A DNA stretch of 64,000 nucleotides from Actinomycetaceae bacterium (GCA_030524055.1 JAUNHH010000001.1:234156-298155); one strand, 5' to 3'. Positions 18,051 through 27,939 are shown, counted from the stretch's first letter. Program-made: numbers and translations. The notes: generated from the letters alone by a model not told the origin.

Positions 18051-20735
18051 TCAAGGCAATGTGACAACCATCCACGTGGCAAGTACCACAACGAGGCTCA
18101 GTCCAGCAACAAGAAGGCGCATCCACCAGGTTGGCGCCACCAATTCTGTTAATACGCCCAGGCCAGAGCGTAAATCGGTTGATGTTGGGGTTGCGAGGTT
18201 AACCAGCAGCACAATCCAGGCCAGCGCTGTAGCGACAATGCACCAATGAAGGTCTTGGACATAGAGATCCTCCAGGCCAAGGCTACGCAGGTTGCTGGTG
18301 ACCAACTCCCAGGGCCATCCCCATGGAGGGATTGTTGAGAATGAGTCACTTAAGGGGCTAGCTCCTTCAATAGCACGCAGTGCAATGAAGTAGTAGAGAG
18401 CCCAGGCAATGGCTGCGGCAATCACCCCAACAACGACACCTAGGAGGGTCGCGGCAAAAGTCCGAAGAACCAGGACTGGCGACATTGCGGCGGCAGCCAC
18501 AGTGTCTGAGCTGCGCACTCCGCCTGCCCGATAACGGCGCATTTCCCGCCAGCGTTGAGCGGCGCCCACAGTGCCGAGCAGCATAAGGATGCCCATAACA
18601 GCGAGGGTTCCGCTTTGCCCGGTGAGAACTGGGACTGCTGCAAGGGGGCCCATTAAGCTCGTGGCAACTAGCCAATTCACTGGGGCGAATTGCGGAGGAT
18701 ATTGGGCATTGGCGTAGCGCGAGGCAGCGGTGGGAATCAGGTAGGGGTCGTTACTTTGCCCGGTTGCTGCTGGTGATCCGCTGGGCCGGACTAGGGAGAC
18801 GGGCCGCGATGGAGGAGTTGCCACCTGCCAGCTCCGTCCCGCCCCCTGAGACGAGACTGTGGGAACCTGGCCGCTGTTACCGCCCGGTGAATTCGAGCGA
18901 TTTGGTGACGAGGTCGGGGCCTGTCCTGATGGCCACTGAATAGCGGCAGGGGCTTGCCCTGTTTGCGCATTTTGAGGCGGACCCTGTTGTTGCCCCTGGT
19001 CAGGGCGTTGCGGGGCGGGGTGACTGCCCGGTTGGTAGGGACCATGCGGGCCATTATGGGGTGGCTGCGGAGCGCCCATATATGGGCCGCCACTGGCAGG
19101 AACGCCTGCGCCGTGCGCGCCATTCGCATGATGCGCGCCATTGCCTCCAGGGCCGAGATAGTACGCCTGCGGCTGTTGCTGAGGCGGATAATTGTGTCCC
19201 GGATAGGGGCCACCTGGCGGGTAGGGGCCCTGTGGTGGCCCTTGATAGGTCTGCGGATGCGCATTTTGAGGGCCAGCGGGGTTTCCCCCATGCCCCGGCT
19301 GCGGACCCTGATACTGGGGGGAAACATAGGGCTGGCCAGATGGTTGCCCTCCAGGTCCGACCCCGTGGCCACCGCCCAGCGCTGCAGGTGGAGCAGTTGG
19401 ATTATTCCCGGCACTTGGGTACTGTGCGCCCGGCGCGGATTCGTCTCCATGCGGCAAAGGTGACGTTGGCGCTGCAGGGGGTTGGTCTAAATGCGTTGTT
19501 TTCGCGGTGGTAGGTAGGTCGCCGGAGCGTCGCCGAGGCAGCACATTGGTTGCATCTGGCGTAGGCCGAGACCCGTCAGTGTGAGAAACCTTCTGGGCAC
19601 CGTCCTCGGCGGAAGTGCCTGCCCCGTCTTGAGGGTGAGAAGAGACTACTCGCCGCGCAGTATCCATAGGTGGCTCATTTGCCACCGGTGCAGCTGCGCC
19701 GTGCGCCACGGCAGGCGTGCCGTGCGGAGCGGATGCCCCCATCTGCTGTTGTTCCCCAGAAATCGGGTGTCCACGCAGGTGGGTGCGTTCCTCACCGTAA
19801 TTGTCGAGGGCGGGGCGCCCCTCCTGAGGAGTGCCCGGGGGGACAACGGGCGGCATTTGCGGGCCGGCCGCACCCGCGGGCGCTGGAGCAGGCGTGGCGG
19901 CGGGAGTATGAGGAATCCCTCGCCATTGGGCAGTACCGGGAGCAAAACCGCAGGCCAGCTCAATGCCTTCGACGACTTCTTGAGGGCTTGGACGACACTC
20001 AGGAAGAGGATCTAAAGCCGCACCTAAAACTTGTGCCAAGTGTGGGGAAAGACCACTTAAATCGGCTTTACCTTCGATGACATTCATCAGAATCGATGAT
20101 GTCGCGCCTTTACCGTAGGGCGGCCGCCCTGTTGCTGCTGATAAGAGGGTTGCTGCCAGCGCCCACCAGTCAGTACCAGGATTCGCATGTTCCCCGCGTA
20201 AAAGCTCAGGAGCTGCATATCCAGCGGTTCCCGAAACCAGCCCGGTGGAGGTCAATTGTGAATCCCCTTCAGACATGGCAATGCCAAAGTCAATGAGGAT
20301 CGGCCCCTGAGCAGCACAAATAATATTCGACGGCTTAACGTCACGGTGGACAACTTTGGCGTCGTGAACGGCCTGCATTGTCATATAGAGGGAACGCGTC
20401 AGTGCAGCGAGAGTCTCCCCGCCAAGCGGCCCCTGAGCAATCACCCGCGACAGATTTGGCCCGTCAACATATTCGGAGACCACGAAAGGCTGGTCGGTAT
20501 CGACTTCAATATCGACCACGCGGGCTACAGCTGCACCTTTTACAGAGTTCACGGTGCGCGCCTCACGCATGAGGCGTTCGCGGGCAGCCGGGGTTGAAGC
20601 CAGAATCGGGTGCAGCAACTTGATAGCAACAAAGGAGCCCAGGTCGTCGCTGGCTAACCAGACTGTCCCGGCACCACCAGTGCCGAGGCGTCTGACCAGA
20701 CGGTACCCGCCTATCTGCTCCTCTTTTGTCACCAC
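18051..20735 (-). CDS. Ser/Thr protein kinase with Pro/Gly-rich linker and C-terminal membrane domain
   Basis: An 894-residue PknA/B-type kinase. The catalytic domain (1-265) has the Gly loop GTGGAGTVW (18-26), K39 in VAIKLL, HRDVKPSN (130-137), DFG (149-151) and GTAGYAAPE. A Pro/Gly/Gln/His-rich linker of about 380 residues follows, then about four TM helices (from residue 665). No PASTA repeats are present, so it differs from PknB. The start is GTG at 20735 or 20732. An exact dispersed GC word at 19805-19815 lies at the beginning of the linker and encodes RPALD. The C-terminal multi-TM domain after such a long linker is not a standard architecture I can name. Confidence 0.92.
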   Translation of the reverse strand: MVTKEEQIGGYRLVRRLGTGGAGTVWLASDDLGSFVAIKLLHPILASTPAARERLMREARTVNSVKGAAVARVVDIEVDTDQPFVVSEYVDGPNLSRVIAQGPLGGETLAALTRSLYMTMQAVHDAKVVHRDVKPSNIICAAQGPILIDFGIAMSEGDSQLTSTGLVSGTAGYAAPELLRGEHANPGTDWWALAATLLSAATGRPPYGKGATSSILMNVIEGKADLSGLSPHLAQVLGAALDPLPECRPSPQEVVEGIELACGFAPGTAQWRGIPHTPAATPAPAPAGAAGPQMPPVVPPGTPQEGRPALDNYGEERTHLRGHPISGEQQQMGASAPHGTPAVAHGAAAPVANEPPMDTARRVVSSHPQDGAGTSAEDGAQKVSHTDGSRPTPDATNVLPRRRSGDLPTTAKTTHLDQPPAAPTSPLPHGDESAPGAQYPSAGNNPTAPPAALGGGHGVGPGGQPSGQPYVSPQYQGPQPGHGGNPAGPQNAHPQTYQGPPQGPYPPGGPYPGHNYPPQQQPQAYYLGPGGNGAHHANGAHGAGVPASGGPYMGAPQPPHNGPHGPYQPGSHPAPQRPDQGQQQGPPQNAQTGQAPAAIQWPSGQAPTSSPNRSNSPGGNSGQVPTVSSQGAGRSWQVATPPSRPVSLVRPSGSPAATGQSNDPYLIPTAASRYANAQYPPQFAPVNWLVATSLMGPLAAVPVLTGQSGTLAVMGILMLLGTVGAAQRWREMRRYRAGGVRSSDTVAAAAMSPVLVLRTFAATLLGVVVGVIAAAIAWALYYFIALRAIEGASPLSDSFSTIPPWGWPWELVTSNLRSLGLEDLYVQDLHWCIVATALAWIVLLVNLATPTSTDLRSGLGVLTELVAPTWWMRLLVAGLSLVVVLATWMVVTLP

Positions 20736-20978
20736 CTCAGCGTAACGGAGACAACCCCATTCTCCCGAAGATCAGGGCCGTATTCTGAAATCCACGCAGG
20801 CCACAACAACTTTGCCGAAACTAGGCCTGGTCAAGAACACGTCAAGATGGTAGGTTTACCTCCGTGTGCATGTGGACAACAGGGTCCTCTGCCATGGCAG
20901 GAGCGAAGCCGCACCTGTCACAACCAATCCCCACTCGGATCGTCCGGCACGTACCTGCCGGTGGAGGAGATAAATATC

Positions 20979-22106
20979 ATGGCAACAGTTACCTTTGAGA
21001 AGGCAACCCGCATCTACCCGGGCTCTGACAAGCCCGCAGTGGACAGCCTGGATCTGGAGATCGCCGATGGCGAATTCCTCGTCCTCGTCGGCCCATCTGG
21101 TTGCGGTAAATCCACCTCTTTGCGCATGCTTGCTGGCCTTGAAGATGTGAATTCTGGTCGCATCCTCATTGGCGATAAGGACGTTACTGACGTTCAACCC
21201 AAGAATCGCGATATCGCGATGGTTTTCCAGAATTACGCTCTTTACCCTCACATGACTGTTCGCGAGAATATGGGCTTTGCCCTGAAAATCGCTGGCACTC
21301 CGAAGGACGAGATTCGCAAGCGCGTTGATGAAGCCGCCAAGATTCTTGACCTTGAGCCCTATCTTGATCGCAAGCCCAAGGCTCTTTCCGGTGGTCAGCG
21401 TCAGCGTGTGGCAATGGGTCGCGCCATTGTTCGTAAGCCTCAGGTCTTCCTTATGGATGAGCCTTTGTCGAACCTTGACGCGAAACTGCGTGTGCAAACC
21501 CGTACTCAGATTGCTTCTCTCCAGCGTGAGCTTGGCGTTACCACCGTGTACGTCACCCACGACCAGACTGAAGCACTGACCATGGGCGATCGCATTGCTG
21601 TTCTTGCAGGTGGCCTCCTCCAGCAGGTGGGCACCCCGCAGGAAATGTATGAGCGTCCCGCTAATGAGTTTGTCGCTGGCTTCATTGGCTCCCCGGCCAT
21701 GAATATCGGCAAATTCGAGGTGGAAAATGGCGTAGCCAAACTGGGTCCTGCCCGTATCCCCCTGTCTGCTGCCACTCGCGCAGCAATGACTGACGAGGAT
21801 GAGGGAAAGATCACAATCGGTTTCCGTCCCGAAGGTCTCGAAGTTGTTCCTGAAGGCACCGAGAACACCATTCCGATCGAAGTTGATTTCGTTGAGGAGC
21901 TGGGTTCTGACGCCTATGTCTACGGACACCTCGCAGGCGCTGCCTCTGAAGGGCTCGGTTCGGGAGCTGAAGGCACAACAAAGCAGATGATTGTTCGCGT
22001 TCCTCCGCGTACTGCCCCCGACCGTGGCGGCATTATCCACACTCGGATTCGCGAAGGTCAGCAGCACAACTTCAGTGCCTCGACAGGTAATCGCTTGCCA
22101 GAGTGA
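20979..22106 (+). CDS. Sugar ABC transporter ATPase (UgpC/MsmK-like)
   Basis: A 375-residue ATPase. Walker A is GPSGCGKST (38-46), the signature LSGGQRQRVAMGRA and Walker B VFLMDEPLSNLDA, with a C-terminal OB-like regulatory region (from about 240). Homologs energise several carbohydrate or glycerol-phosphate importers from a separate locus; no permeases are nearby, which fits. The ribosome site GGAGG precedes ATG 20979. An upstream in-frame reading from 20847 lacks family homology. It is adjacent to DUF4032, as commonly seen in actinobacteria. Confidence 0.93.
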   Translation: MATVTFEKATRIYPGSDKPAVDSLDLEIADGEFLVLVGPSGCGKSTSLRMLAGLEDVNSGRILIGDKDVTDVQPKNRDIAMVFQNYALYPHMTVRENMGFALKIAGTPKDEIRKRVDEAAKILDLEPYLDRKPKALSGGQRQRVAMGRAIVRKPQVFLMDEPLSNLDAKLRVQTRTQIASLQRELGVTTVYVTHDQTEALTMGDRIAVLAGGLLQQVGTPQEMYERPANEFVAGFIGSPAMNIGKFEVENGVAKLGPARIPLSAATRAAMTDEDEGKITIGFRPEGLEVVPEGTENTIPIEVDFVEELGSDAYVYGHLAGAASEGLGSGAEGTTKQMIVRVPPRTAPDRGGIIHTRIREGQQHNFSASTGNRLPE

Positions 22107-22152
22107 GTCTGTTTTCCACAGTTCACACCACGAGCCGGGGTCTTGTCCTTTC

Positions 22153-22176
22153 ACGAGGGCGGGGCCCCGGCCTCGT
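22153..22176. terminator. Inverted pair of the dispersed GC word after the ugpC-like gene
   Basis: ACGAGGGCGGGG is directly followed by CCCCGGCCTCGT, giving a 24-base near-perfect palindrome 46 bases after the stop. The exact copy is at 22154-22164. Confidence 0.6.
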
Positions 22177-22256
22177 AATGTCATGTTCCCAGCCCCACAG
22201 CGACGCACACCCTCCCCCTGAAGGAAGTGTGAGGGCAGCATGAAACAATAGAATCT

Positions 22257-23654
22257 ATGGCTACCTTGGAGATCACCGCAGCAACCGTTGACCCGGCTTT
22301 GCTTGACCTCCCCTGGGAACTTCCCCTCCAAGATTGGCCATCCGATATTCTCGCCGCTCTTCCACGCGGCCTGTCGCGCCACGTTGTGCGCTTTGTCCAC
22401 CTTTCTGATCGCGTTATTGCTGTGAAAGAAATCGGCGAGTCAGTGGCTCACCGCGAATATGCGCTTTTGCGCGACCTGAAACGTATTGACGCCCCCTCGG
22501 TCACCCCGACGGCAGTCATTACTGGGCGTAAGGACGCCAATGGTGAAGAACTCGCGGCCGCCCTCGTTACGGAACACTTACGTTTTTCCCTCCCCTACCG
22601 CGCGGTCTTTTCCCAACAAATGACCCCAGATACTGCGCGTCGCCTCATTGACGCATTAGCGGTCCTTTTAGTGCGGCTTCATCTTCTCGGTTTCTATTGG
22701 GGCGACGTTTCCCTTTCAAATACGCTTTTTCGGCGTGATGCCGGATCATTTTCCGCCTATTTAGTCGATGCTGAAACGGGAGAATTCCACCCAACAGGTC
22801 TCACCGATGGCCAACGTGCCTATGACGTTGATTTAGCGCGCACCAATATTATTGGCGAGTTAATGGACCTCCAGGCTGGCTCCCTTTTACCCGTTGATGA
22901 TGACCCGATCGAAGTGGGAGATCGTATTCGGAGCCGATATGAGAGGCTCTGGGGCGAATTGACCGGGGAAGAATCCATTGAAACTGGGGAACGCTGGAAA
23001 GTTCAGGCCCGTATTGAACGCCTCAACCATTTGGGCTTTGATGTTGATGAGTTAGTCATGAGCACTGATGACAGCGGCAGTCACATTATTATCCAACCGA
23101 AAGTCGTGGACGCTGGTCACCATCACCGCCGTCTTATGCGCCTGACTGGTCTGGATGTGGAAGAAGGCCAAGCTCAGCGAATGCTCAACGACTTAGAGAC
23201 CTTCCGGACGCTTTCAGGCCGCAGTAACCGGTCGGTGGAAATCGTCGCCCATGAATGGATGCGTGACGTTTTTGAACCGGTCATTAGTGCGGTCCCTGCT
23301 GACCTTGCCGCGAAGCTCTCCCCAGGGCAGATCTTCCACGAGTTCCTCGACCACCGGTGGTACCGCGCACAAGAAGCCGGCTATGACCTTCCCCTAGAAG
23401 AAGTCATTACCTCCTATGTGGCTTCCGTTTTGCCCACAAAAAGGGATGAGGCTCTTCTTCTTGACCCCGGTCCGCCCAGCGGTTTTGGCATGGGTCAAAT
23501 GGAAGATCAGGATGATATTGATGGCATGCTCGGTGATGCTGATCCTATTCCTGACCCGGATGCCCCTCAGGACGCTGCAACCTGGACGGACTCTGCCCCT
23601 TCTATTCAGATGCGCTTTGTTCCCGGGCTTGGGCTGATCCCTGTCCAAGAGTAG
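22257..23654 (+). CDS. DUF4032-domain protein (kinase-like fold)
   Basis: A 465-residue cytosolic protein. The N-terminal half is distantly protein-kinase/lipopolysaccharide-kinase-like (VIAVKEIGE..., then YWGDVSLSNTLF as an HxD-N-like catalytic loop and YLVDAETGE as DFG-like). The C-terminal DUF4032 region is helical. The family is widespread in actinobacteria beside the ugpC-like ATPase, but its role is not known. The C-terminus is acidic and probably flexible. Confidence 0.88.
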   Translation: MATLEITAATVDPALLDLPWELPLQDWPSDILAALPRGLSRHVVRFVHLSDRVIAVKEIGESVAHREYALLRDLKRIDAPSVTPTAVITGRKDANGEELAAALVTEHLRFSLPYRAVFSQQMTPDTARRLIDALAVLLVRLHLLGFYWGDVSLSNTLFRRDAGSFSAYLVDAETGEFHPTGLTDGQRAYDVDLARTNIIGELMDLQAGSLLPVDDDPIEVGDRIRSRYERLWGELTGEESIETGERWKVQARIERLNHLGFDVDELVMSTDDSGSHIIIQPKVVDAGHHHRRLMRLTGLDVEEGQAQRMLNDLETFRTLSGRSNRSVEIVAHEWMRDVFEPVISAVPADLAAKLSPGQIFHEFLDHRWYRAQEAGYDLPLEEVITSYVASVLPTKRDEALLLDPGPPSGFGMGQMEDQDDIDGMLGDADPIPDPDAPQDAATWTDSAPSIQMRFVPGLGLIPVQE

Positions 23655-23708
23655 ACTCTCACTTCCTGCCTTATTCGCAATCCCTTGCCCATCTCACCAG
23701 GAGACTTA

Positions 23709-24458
23709 ATGTCCGACCTCCCCAGAATTTACGCTCACCGTGGAGCGTGCACTCTTGCCCCTGAAAATACGATTGCTGCTTTTTCTAAAGCGTTGGAATT
23801 GGGCGCCCGATGGATTGAATTCGATGTGGATGTGATGGGTGATGGGACCCTGCTGGTCATCCACGACGACACTTTAGATCGGACGACTAACGGTTCCGGC
23901 TCGTATTATTCGCTGGGATATTCGGATTTGCGTCGCCTTGATGCAGGTGCCTGGTTCTCGCCGACCTATCGTTTTGAGCGTATTCCCGAAGCTGCTGACG
24001 TTATTGCTTTTGCCAACGCTCACCAGGTGAATCTGAATCTGGAAATTAAACCCTGCTATGGCGGAGAAAAATTGCGCGCCACCCTATTAGAGAATCTTTT
24101 GGTCGCTCTTGAGGCACTCAATGGCCCGCAGTTATTGGTCTCTTCTTTCGATCACCTTATGCTGGCTAATGTCCGCCGCGAGCGCCCCGATCTGGACCTG
24201 GGGTGGCTTTTTGTTCGGGAAGGTCAGCCAGGGCCCTCCTGGCAAGAAGGCGCGGCCGCCCTTGGTTGCCGAGCGGTTCACCCTCCCCTGGAGGGCTTGA
24301 CCCAAACGGAAGTTGAAGAGATGCGCAACGCTGGTTTCGAGGTCAATGTCTGGACTGTCAATGACGTCGAACAGGCCCGCGAGTTGGCGTCCTGGGGTGT
24401 CACAGGAGTTTTTAGTGACCGTATTCAGGATTTCCCGCCCGCAGCCCTCGCACAATAA
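23709..24458 (+). CDS. Glycerophosphodiester phosphodiesterase
   Basis: A 249-residue TIM-barrel enzyme that splits glycerophosphodiesters into glycerol-3-phosphate and an alcohol. Motifs are AHRGACTLAPENT (about 7-19), EFDVDVMGDGTLLVIHDD and NLEIKP. No signal peptide, so it is cytosolic. ATG 23709 is preceded by AGGAG; the upstream ATG at 23685 adds eight residues without support. Confidence 0.93.
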   Translation: MSDLPRIYAHRGACTLAPENTIAAFSKALELGARWIEFDVDVMGDGTLLVIHDDTLDRTTNGSGSYYSLGYSDLRRLDAGAWFSPTYRFERIPEAADVIAFANAHQVNLNLEIKPCYGGEKLRATLLENLLVALEALNGPQLLVSSFDHLMLANVRRERPDLDLGWLFVREGQPGPSWQEGAAALGCRAVHPPLEGLTQTEVEEMRNAGFEVNVWTVNDVEQARELASWGVTGVFSDRIQDFPPAALAQ

Positions 24459-24459
24459 A

Positions 24460-24470
24460 CGAGGGCGGGG
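24460..24470 (+). repeat. Dispersed GC word, single copy
   Basis: An exact plus-strand copy starting 2 bases after the phosphodiesterase stop codon. Confidence 0.9.
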
Positions 24471-24512
24471 CCCGGCGCCCCAGCAGAATCTGCGATTGAC
24501 CAGTTTGTGCCT

Positions 24513-24548
24513 AAACCGCCAGAGTCTTATTGGCTCTGGCGGTTTTCT
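24513..24548. terminator. Bidirectional terminator between gdpD-like and hypothetical genes
   Basis: A 12-bp stem AAACCGCCAGAG/CTCTGGCGGTTT with a 9-base loop, ending TTTTCT on plus; the A-run gives U-residues on the minus transcript. It sits between convergent genes. The same CCGCCAG stem core recurs in the terminator at 30791. Confidence 0.85.
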
Positions 24549-24582
24549 ATGGGCGCGGTGTCTGTGCGGTGTGCGCGCTCTT

Positions 24583-25788
24583 CTACAGAGTGCCGTTCCC
24601 TTCAAGGAATTCGCGGCGCTCTCGGCGTGAGGACACGTATTTGGCTAAAACAACTTCAGCGACTGAGTCCACCACCATGAGTCCGCCCAGGACACCGCCA
24701 GCTTTGACCCACCAGGGGCTGGGTTTACGCGAACGCAGCGCCAATACCATCAGTCCTGCGCCAACAGCCGCTTCTACAGCAGCAGCGGAACGCACAATCC
24801 ACGGGCGGTCAATTGACAGTGCCTGGTAGGCGTCAAAAACGGGATGAACGGCCGTGTCAGAATCGGTGAGCATAATATCCACGCTGCGCCCAATGGCGGT
24901 GGAAATTCCGCGGGCAAGATGGGTATTAAAGCCTTCGGCCTCGTCAATTTCTATACGTCCCAGGAGGAATGCTGCCACGTCATCAGGCAAGCCCAGGGCA
25001 GCAACAGCAGCATGGACGGCATTATCTCCGCTGGCATAGCCAGCAGCGAGGAATGCCTCAACGTCAGCTCCGGGGACGGCGCCAGCGATCGCCGCCAGAT
25101 CAGGGCGGTTGCCCACAAGGTCAGATACGTCAACCGGTAGGGCGTCAGCGGAGTCCACACCGCCAGGAACAAGCAGAGTTTCCATTCCCCAGTTATGGGT
25201 GAGGACATTTTCAATATGGTCATCTTGAACCAGGAATGCTTGGAAATCCCCATCGGTCATTGACAGAGTGACCAGAGGAAGTTCACCGAAATTCCAGCCC
25301 ACTTTGGTGGGGGGAAGTTCAGCCAATAATGCGCGGCGGCCTTCGGGCATTTCCCGGTCGGCCAGATCAACACCTTCCATGGCTGCCAGCAGCGGCACTG
25401 ACGAGGCCGGGGTGCGGCCAATTTCGACAACGCGAGAGGTGCCCGTCATGGCATCGTCATCGTCGGTAGCCAGAGCGCTGGCGTCATCTTGAGTCAGATA
25501 ATCCGAGACAGCGCTGCCCAGGCGAACTTCCGCCTCAAAAAGAACGGCGAGCTCTTCAGCGAGGTCACTCAGCGTTGGACCTGCGGTGGGTGTGGTGGCA
25601 CCTTGTGGAAGGAGTGCAACTGTCCCTTCAGAAACAGCCACAGAAACGCCAATCAAATGAGGCGAGGAGGTGAACCATTCGAGTTGGGCAAGCACATTGC
25701 GCCCAGCAAGTTCTTGCGCCACCTCAGCTGGGTCGAGGCGGTGTCCGATGATCATTCCTTCAACGCGGGTCCACTGGGGGGTGCTCAT
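24583..25788 (-). CDS. Uncharacterised protein with C-terminal membrane segments
   Basis: A protein of about 401 residues that I do not recognise. It is acidic and Ala/Val-rich with no clear motif; one or two hydrophobic stretches near the C-terminus (about 335-385, AAVEAAVGAGLMVLALRS and VLGGLMVVDSVAEVVLA) suggest tail anchoring, ending in SRRERRE. GGAAGG stands before tandem ATGs at 25791 and 25788; the second has better spacing. It follows the aldolase gene on the same strand by 312 bases, which hold the aldolase terminator, a short AGGAGCTAGCTCCT palindrome and a near-copy of the GC word at 25970. Confidence 0.6.
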   Translation of the reverse strand: MSTPQWTRVEGMIIGHRLDPAEVAQELAGRNVLAQLEWFTSSPHLIGVSVAVSEGTVALLPQGATTPTAGPTLSDLAEELAVLFEAEVRLGSAVSDYLTQDDASALATDDDDAMTGTSRVVEIGRTPASSVPLLAAMEGVDLADREMPEGRRALLAELPPTKVGWNFGELPLVTLSMTDGDFQAFLVQDDHIENVLTHNWGMETLLVPGGVDSADALPVDVSDLVGNRPDLAAIAGAVPGADVEAFLAAGYASGDNAVHAAVAALGLPDDVAAFLLGRIEIDEAEGFNTHLARGISTAIGRSVDIMLTDSDTAVHPVFDAYQALSIDRPWIVRSAAAVEAAVGAGLMVLALRSRKPSPWWVKAGGVLGGLMVVDSVAEVVLAKYVSSRRERREFLEGNGTL

Positions 25789-26008
25789 CATCGTCCTTCC
25801 ATCGTTGGTACCCACCGATAAGACGGGCTTAGCCCCATTGTGTCAGGAGCTAGCTCCTATTGTCCTGCGTCTGAGCCGATTGCGCACATTTGTCCCATGG
25901 AGTTATCAGAGGCGAGAAGATATGTAGGCATATCCGAACCTCGCAGGACTGGCCCCTATACACTCCGCGCCCCGGCCTCGTCAGGCGAAAACAGACCCAC
26001 GAAAACGC

Positions 26009-26044
26009 CAGTGGGCCCGCTACCTCATGGCAGCGGACCCACTG
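26009..26044 (-). terminator. Hairpin after the aldolase gene
   Basis: CAGTGGGCCCGCT pairs with AGCGGACCCACTG (one mismatch) across a 10-base loop, about 57 bases beyond the aldolase stop. The minus transcript continues GCGTTTTCG, giving a short U-run. Confidence 0.75.
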
Positions 26045-26100
26045 TGTAAAGCTGGCCTTACCCGGCTAAAGGCACGGGTTCAGCGCAAACAGTGTCCGGG

Positions 26101-27129
26101 TCAGGACATCTTGGTGCCAGCGGAGCCGAGGCGCTCGCAGGCCTCAACGACGCGGGCGGCCATACCGGCTTCAGCGGACTTGCCCCAGGAACGCGGGTCG
26201 TACATCTTCTTGTTGCCAACCTCGCCGTCAATCTTCAGCACGCCGTCGTAGTTGCGGAACATGTGCTCCACGACGGGGCGGGTGAAGGCGTACTGAGTGT
26301 CGGTGTCCACATTCATCTTGATGACGCCATTGGCCACGGCCAGCGCGATTTCTTCGGCGGTGGAGCCGGAGCCTCCGTGCATCACCAGGTCGAAGGGGCG
26401 GTTGTGGGGGTGACCCACCTTGGCGGCCACTTCTTCCTGAATGGTGCCGAGGATTTCGGGACGCAGCTTGACGTGGCCGGGCTTGTACACGCCGTGCACA
26501 TTGCCGAAGGTCAGAGCGGTCAGGTAACGGCCATTTTCACCAAGGCCGAGGGCCTCAACAGTCTTGAGGGCATCTTCAGTGGTGGTGTACAGCTTCTCGT
26601 TGATTTCGCCAACGACGCCGTCTTCTTCGCCACCAACAACGCCGATTTCGACCTCAAGGATGGTGTTGGAGGCAACTGCCAGGGCCAGCATTTCCTTGGC
26701 GATCTCAAGGTTTTCTTCCAGCGGCACAGCGGAGCCGTCCCACATGTGGGACTGGAAGATGGGCAGACGTCCAGCCTTGACCTCTTCTGCGGAGAGCAGC
26801 AGGAGGGGGCGCAGCCAGGAGTCAATGTTCTGCTTGGCGCAGTGGTCGGTGTGCAGGGCAATGGTCACGTCGTAGTTCTTGGCGACCTCGCGGGCGTAGG
26901 CAGCCAGGGCCAGTGAGCCTGCAACGCGATCCTTAATGGTCGAGCCGGAGGCGTATTCCGCGCCACCAACAGAGACCTGGATAATGCCGTCGGAGCCTGC
27001 CTCAGCGAAGCCCTGAATGGCGGCGGTAATAGTCTGAGAAGAGGTGATGTTGATTGCGGGGTAGGCGAATTTGCCTTCCTTGGCGCGATCCAGCATCACG
27101 GCATAGGTCTCAGGGGTTGCGATGGGCAT
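26101..27129 (-). CDS. fba: Class II fructose-bisphosphate aldolase
   Basis: A 342-residue zinc-dependent glycolytic enzyme cleaving fructose-1,6-bisphosphate. It has HTDHCAKQNIDSWL with a zinc-binding His, the DGSAVPLEENL segment and the phosphate-binding HGGSGS loop. Full family length. ATG 27129 follows GGAGGAAG closely, and the earlier frame start at 27177 is unlikely. Confidence 0.96.
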   Translation of the reverse strand: MPIATPETYAVMLDRAKEGKFAYPAINITSSQTITAAIQGFAEAGSDGIIQVSVGGAEYASGSTIKDRVAGSLALAAYAREVAKNYDVTIALHTDHCAKQNIDSWLRPLLLLSAEEVKAGRLPIFQSHMWDGSAVPLEENLEIAKEMLALAVASNTILEVEIGVVGGEEDGVVGEINEKLYTTTEDALKTVEALGLGENGRYLTALTFGNVHGVYKPGHVKLRPEILGTIQEEVAAKVGHPHNRPFDLVMHGGSGSTAEEIALAVANGVIKMNVDTDTQYAFTRPVVEHMFRNYDGVLKIDGEVGNKKMYDPRSWGKSAEAGMAARVVEACERLGSAGTKMS

Positions 27130-27279
27130 TCTTCCTCCTGCTCGTCTAAGGAACTCTTGAGGGAGATTGTCCCACATGTGAGCCGTGACATTCGAGGAAA
27201 GAGGTCCTGAAATGTGCTGCTTTTTCGGCGGCGTTGCTCAGAAAGTGCAGGCGGAGGCAAAAAATCCCTGCAGGATATG

Positions 27280-27939
27280 TCACAGATCAGCTGCGTCCCC
27301 GTTCTTATTATGGGACAGAACCCACGCCCACATGGCGATTGCGGCAGCGTGACCCACATTCATTGATCGCGTTGACCCACGTTGAGTGATATGCGTTACG
27401 AAAGCGCAGGCATTGCGTATATCTTCGGAAAGACCGGTGGATTCTGCCCCAAAAACAAGGCAGGCTCGCGTGGGAAGTTCTGCGGTTTCTAGGGCAAGAG
27501 AACCTGGCACATTATCAACACCAATAAGGGTGAGTTTTTCCTTTTCACAATGATCAACGAGGGCGGACACGCCCTCATAATGATGCACGTCCATATAGCG
27601 ATCAGTCACCATTGCTCCGCGCCGATTCCAGCGTTTTTTCCCGACAATATGAACCCGAGCGGCCCCCAGTGCATTTGCCGTGCGCACAATAGAGCCAATA
27701 TTGAAGTCGTGGTCGAGATTCTCAATAGCGATCTCGAAAGGCAAAGTCCGCTGGGCAATATCGGCGCGAATTGCCTCCATAGTCCAATAGCGATAGCGGT
27801 CTTCCACATTGCGCGTATCACCATTAGCTAAAAGATCGTGGTCCCAGTGGTCTCCGATAGGCCACTGCCCTTCCCAGGGGCCAACGCCAATAGAAGTATT
27901 CGTCTGCGAGGGCGGGGCCAATTCTTCATCCACGGGCAT
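27280..27939 (-). CDS. SpoU/TrmH-family RNA 2'-O-methyltransferase
   Basis: A protein of about 219 residues with the trefoil-knot SPOUT motifs: FNIGSIVRTANALGA (motif 1), LVFGAESTGLS (motif 2) and STRSMNVGHAAAIAMW (motif 3). It methylates a tRNA or rRNA ribose with SAM; the exact target is unknown. I prefer ATG 27939, which avoids overlap with the divergent PH gene; an in-frame start at 27996 would overlap it. An exact dispersed GC word at 27907-27917 encodes LAPPS near the N-terminus. Confidence 0.9.
   Translation of the reverse strand: MPVDEELAPPSQTNTSIGVGPWEGQWPIGDHWDHDLLANGDTRNVEDRYRYWTMEAIRADIAQRTLPFEIAIENLDHDFNIGSIVRTANALGAARVHIVGKKRWNRRGAMVTDRYMDVHHYEGVSALVDHCEKEKLTLIGVDNVPGSLALETAELPTRACLVFGAESTGLSEDIRNACAFVTHITQRGSTRSMNVGHAAAIAMWAWVLSHNKNGDAADL

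Noticed and set aside
20856..22400. Open minus-strand frame of 514 codons opposite the ugpC-like gene
   Set aside because: It lies antisense to a strongly conserved ATPase, has no recognisable domain, and its length follows from the codon bias of the opposite strand.
26092..26916. Plus-strand frame of 274 codons opposite the aldolase gene
   Set aside because: It is antisense to a conserved enzyme, rich in His/Gly/Val as expected for a shadow frame.
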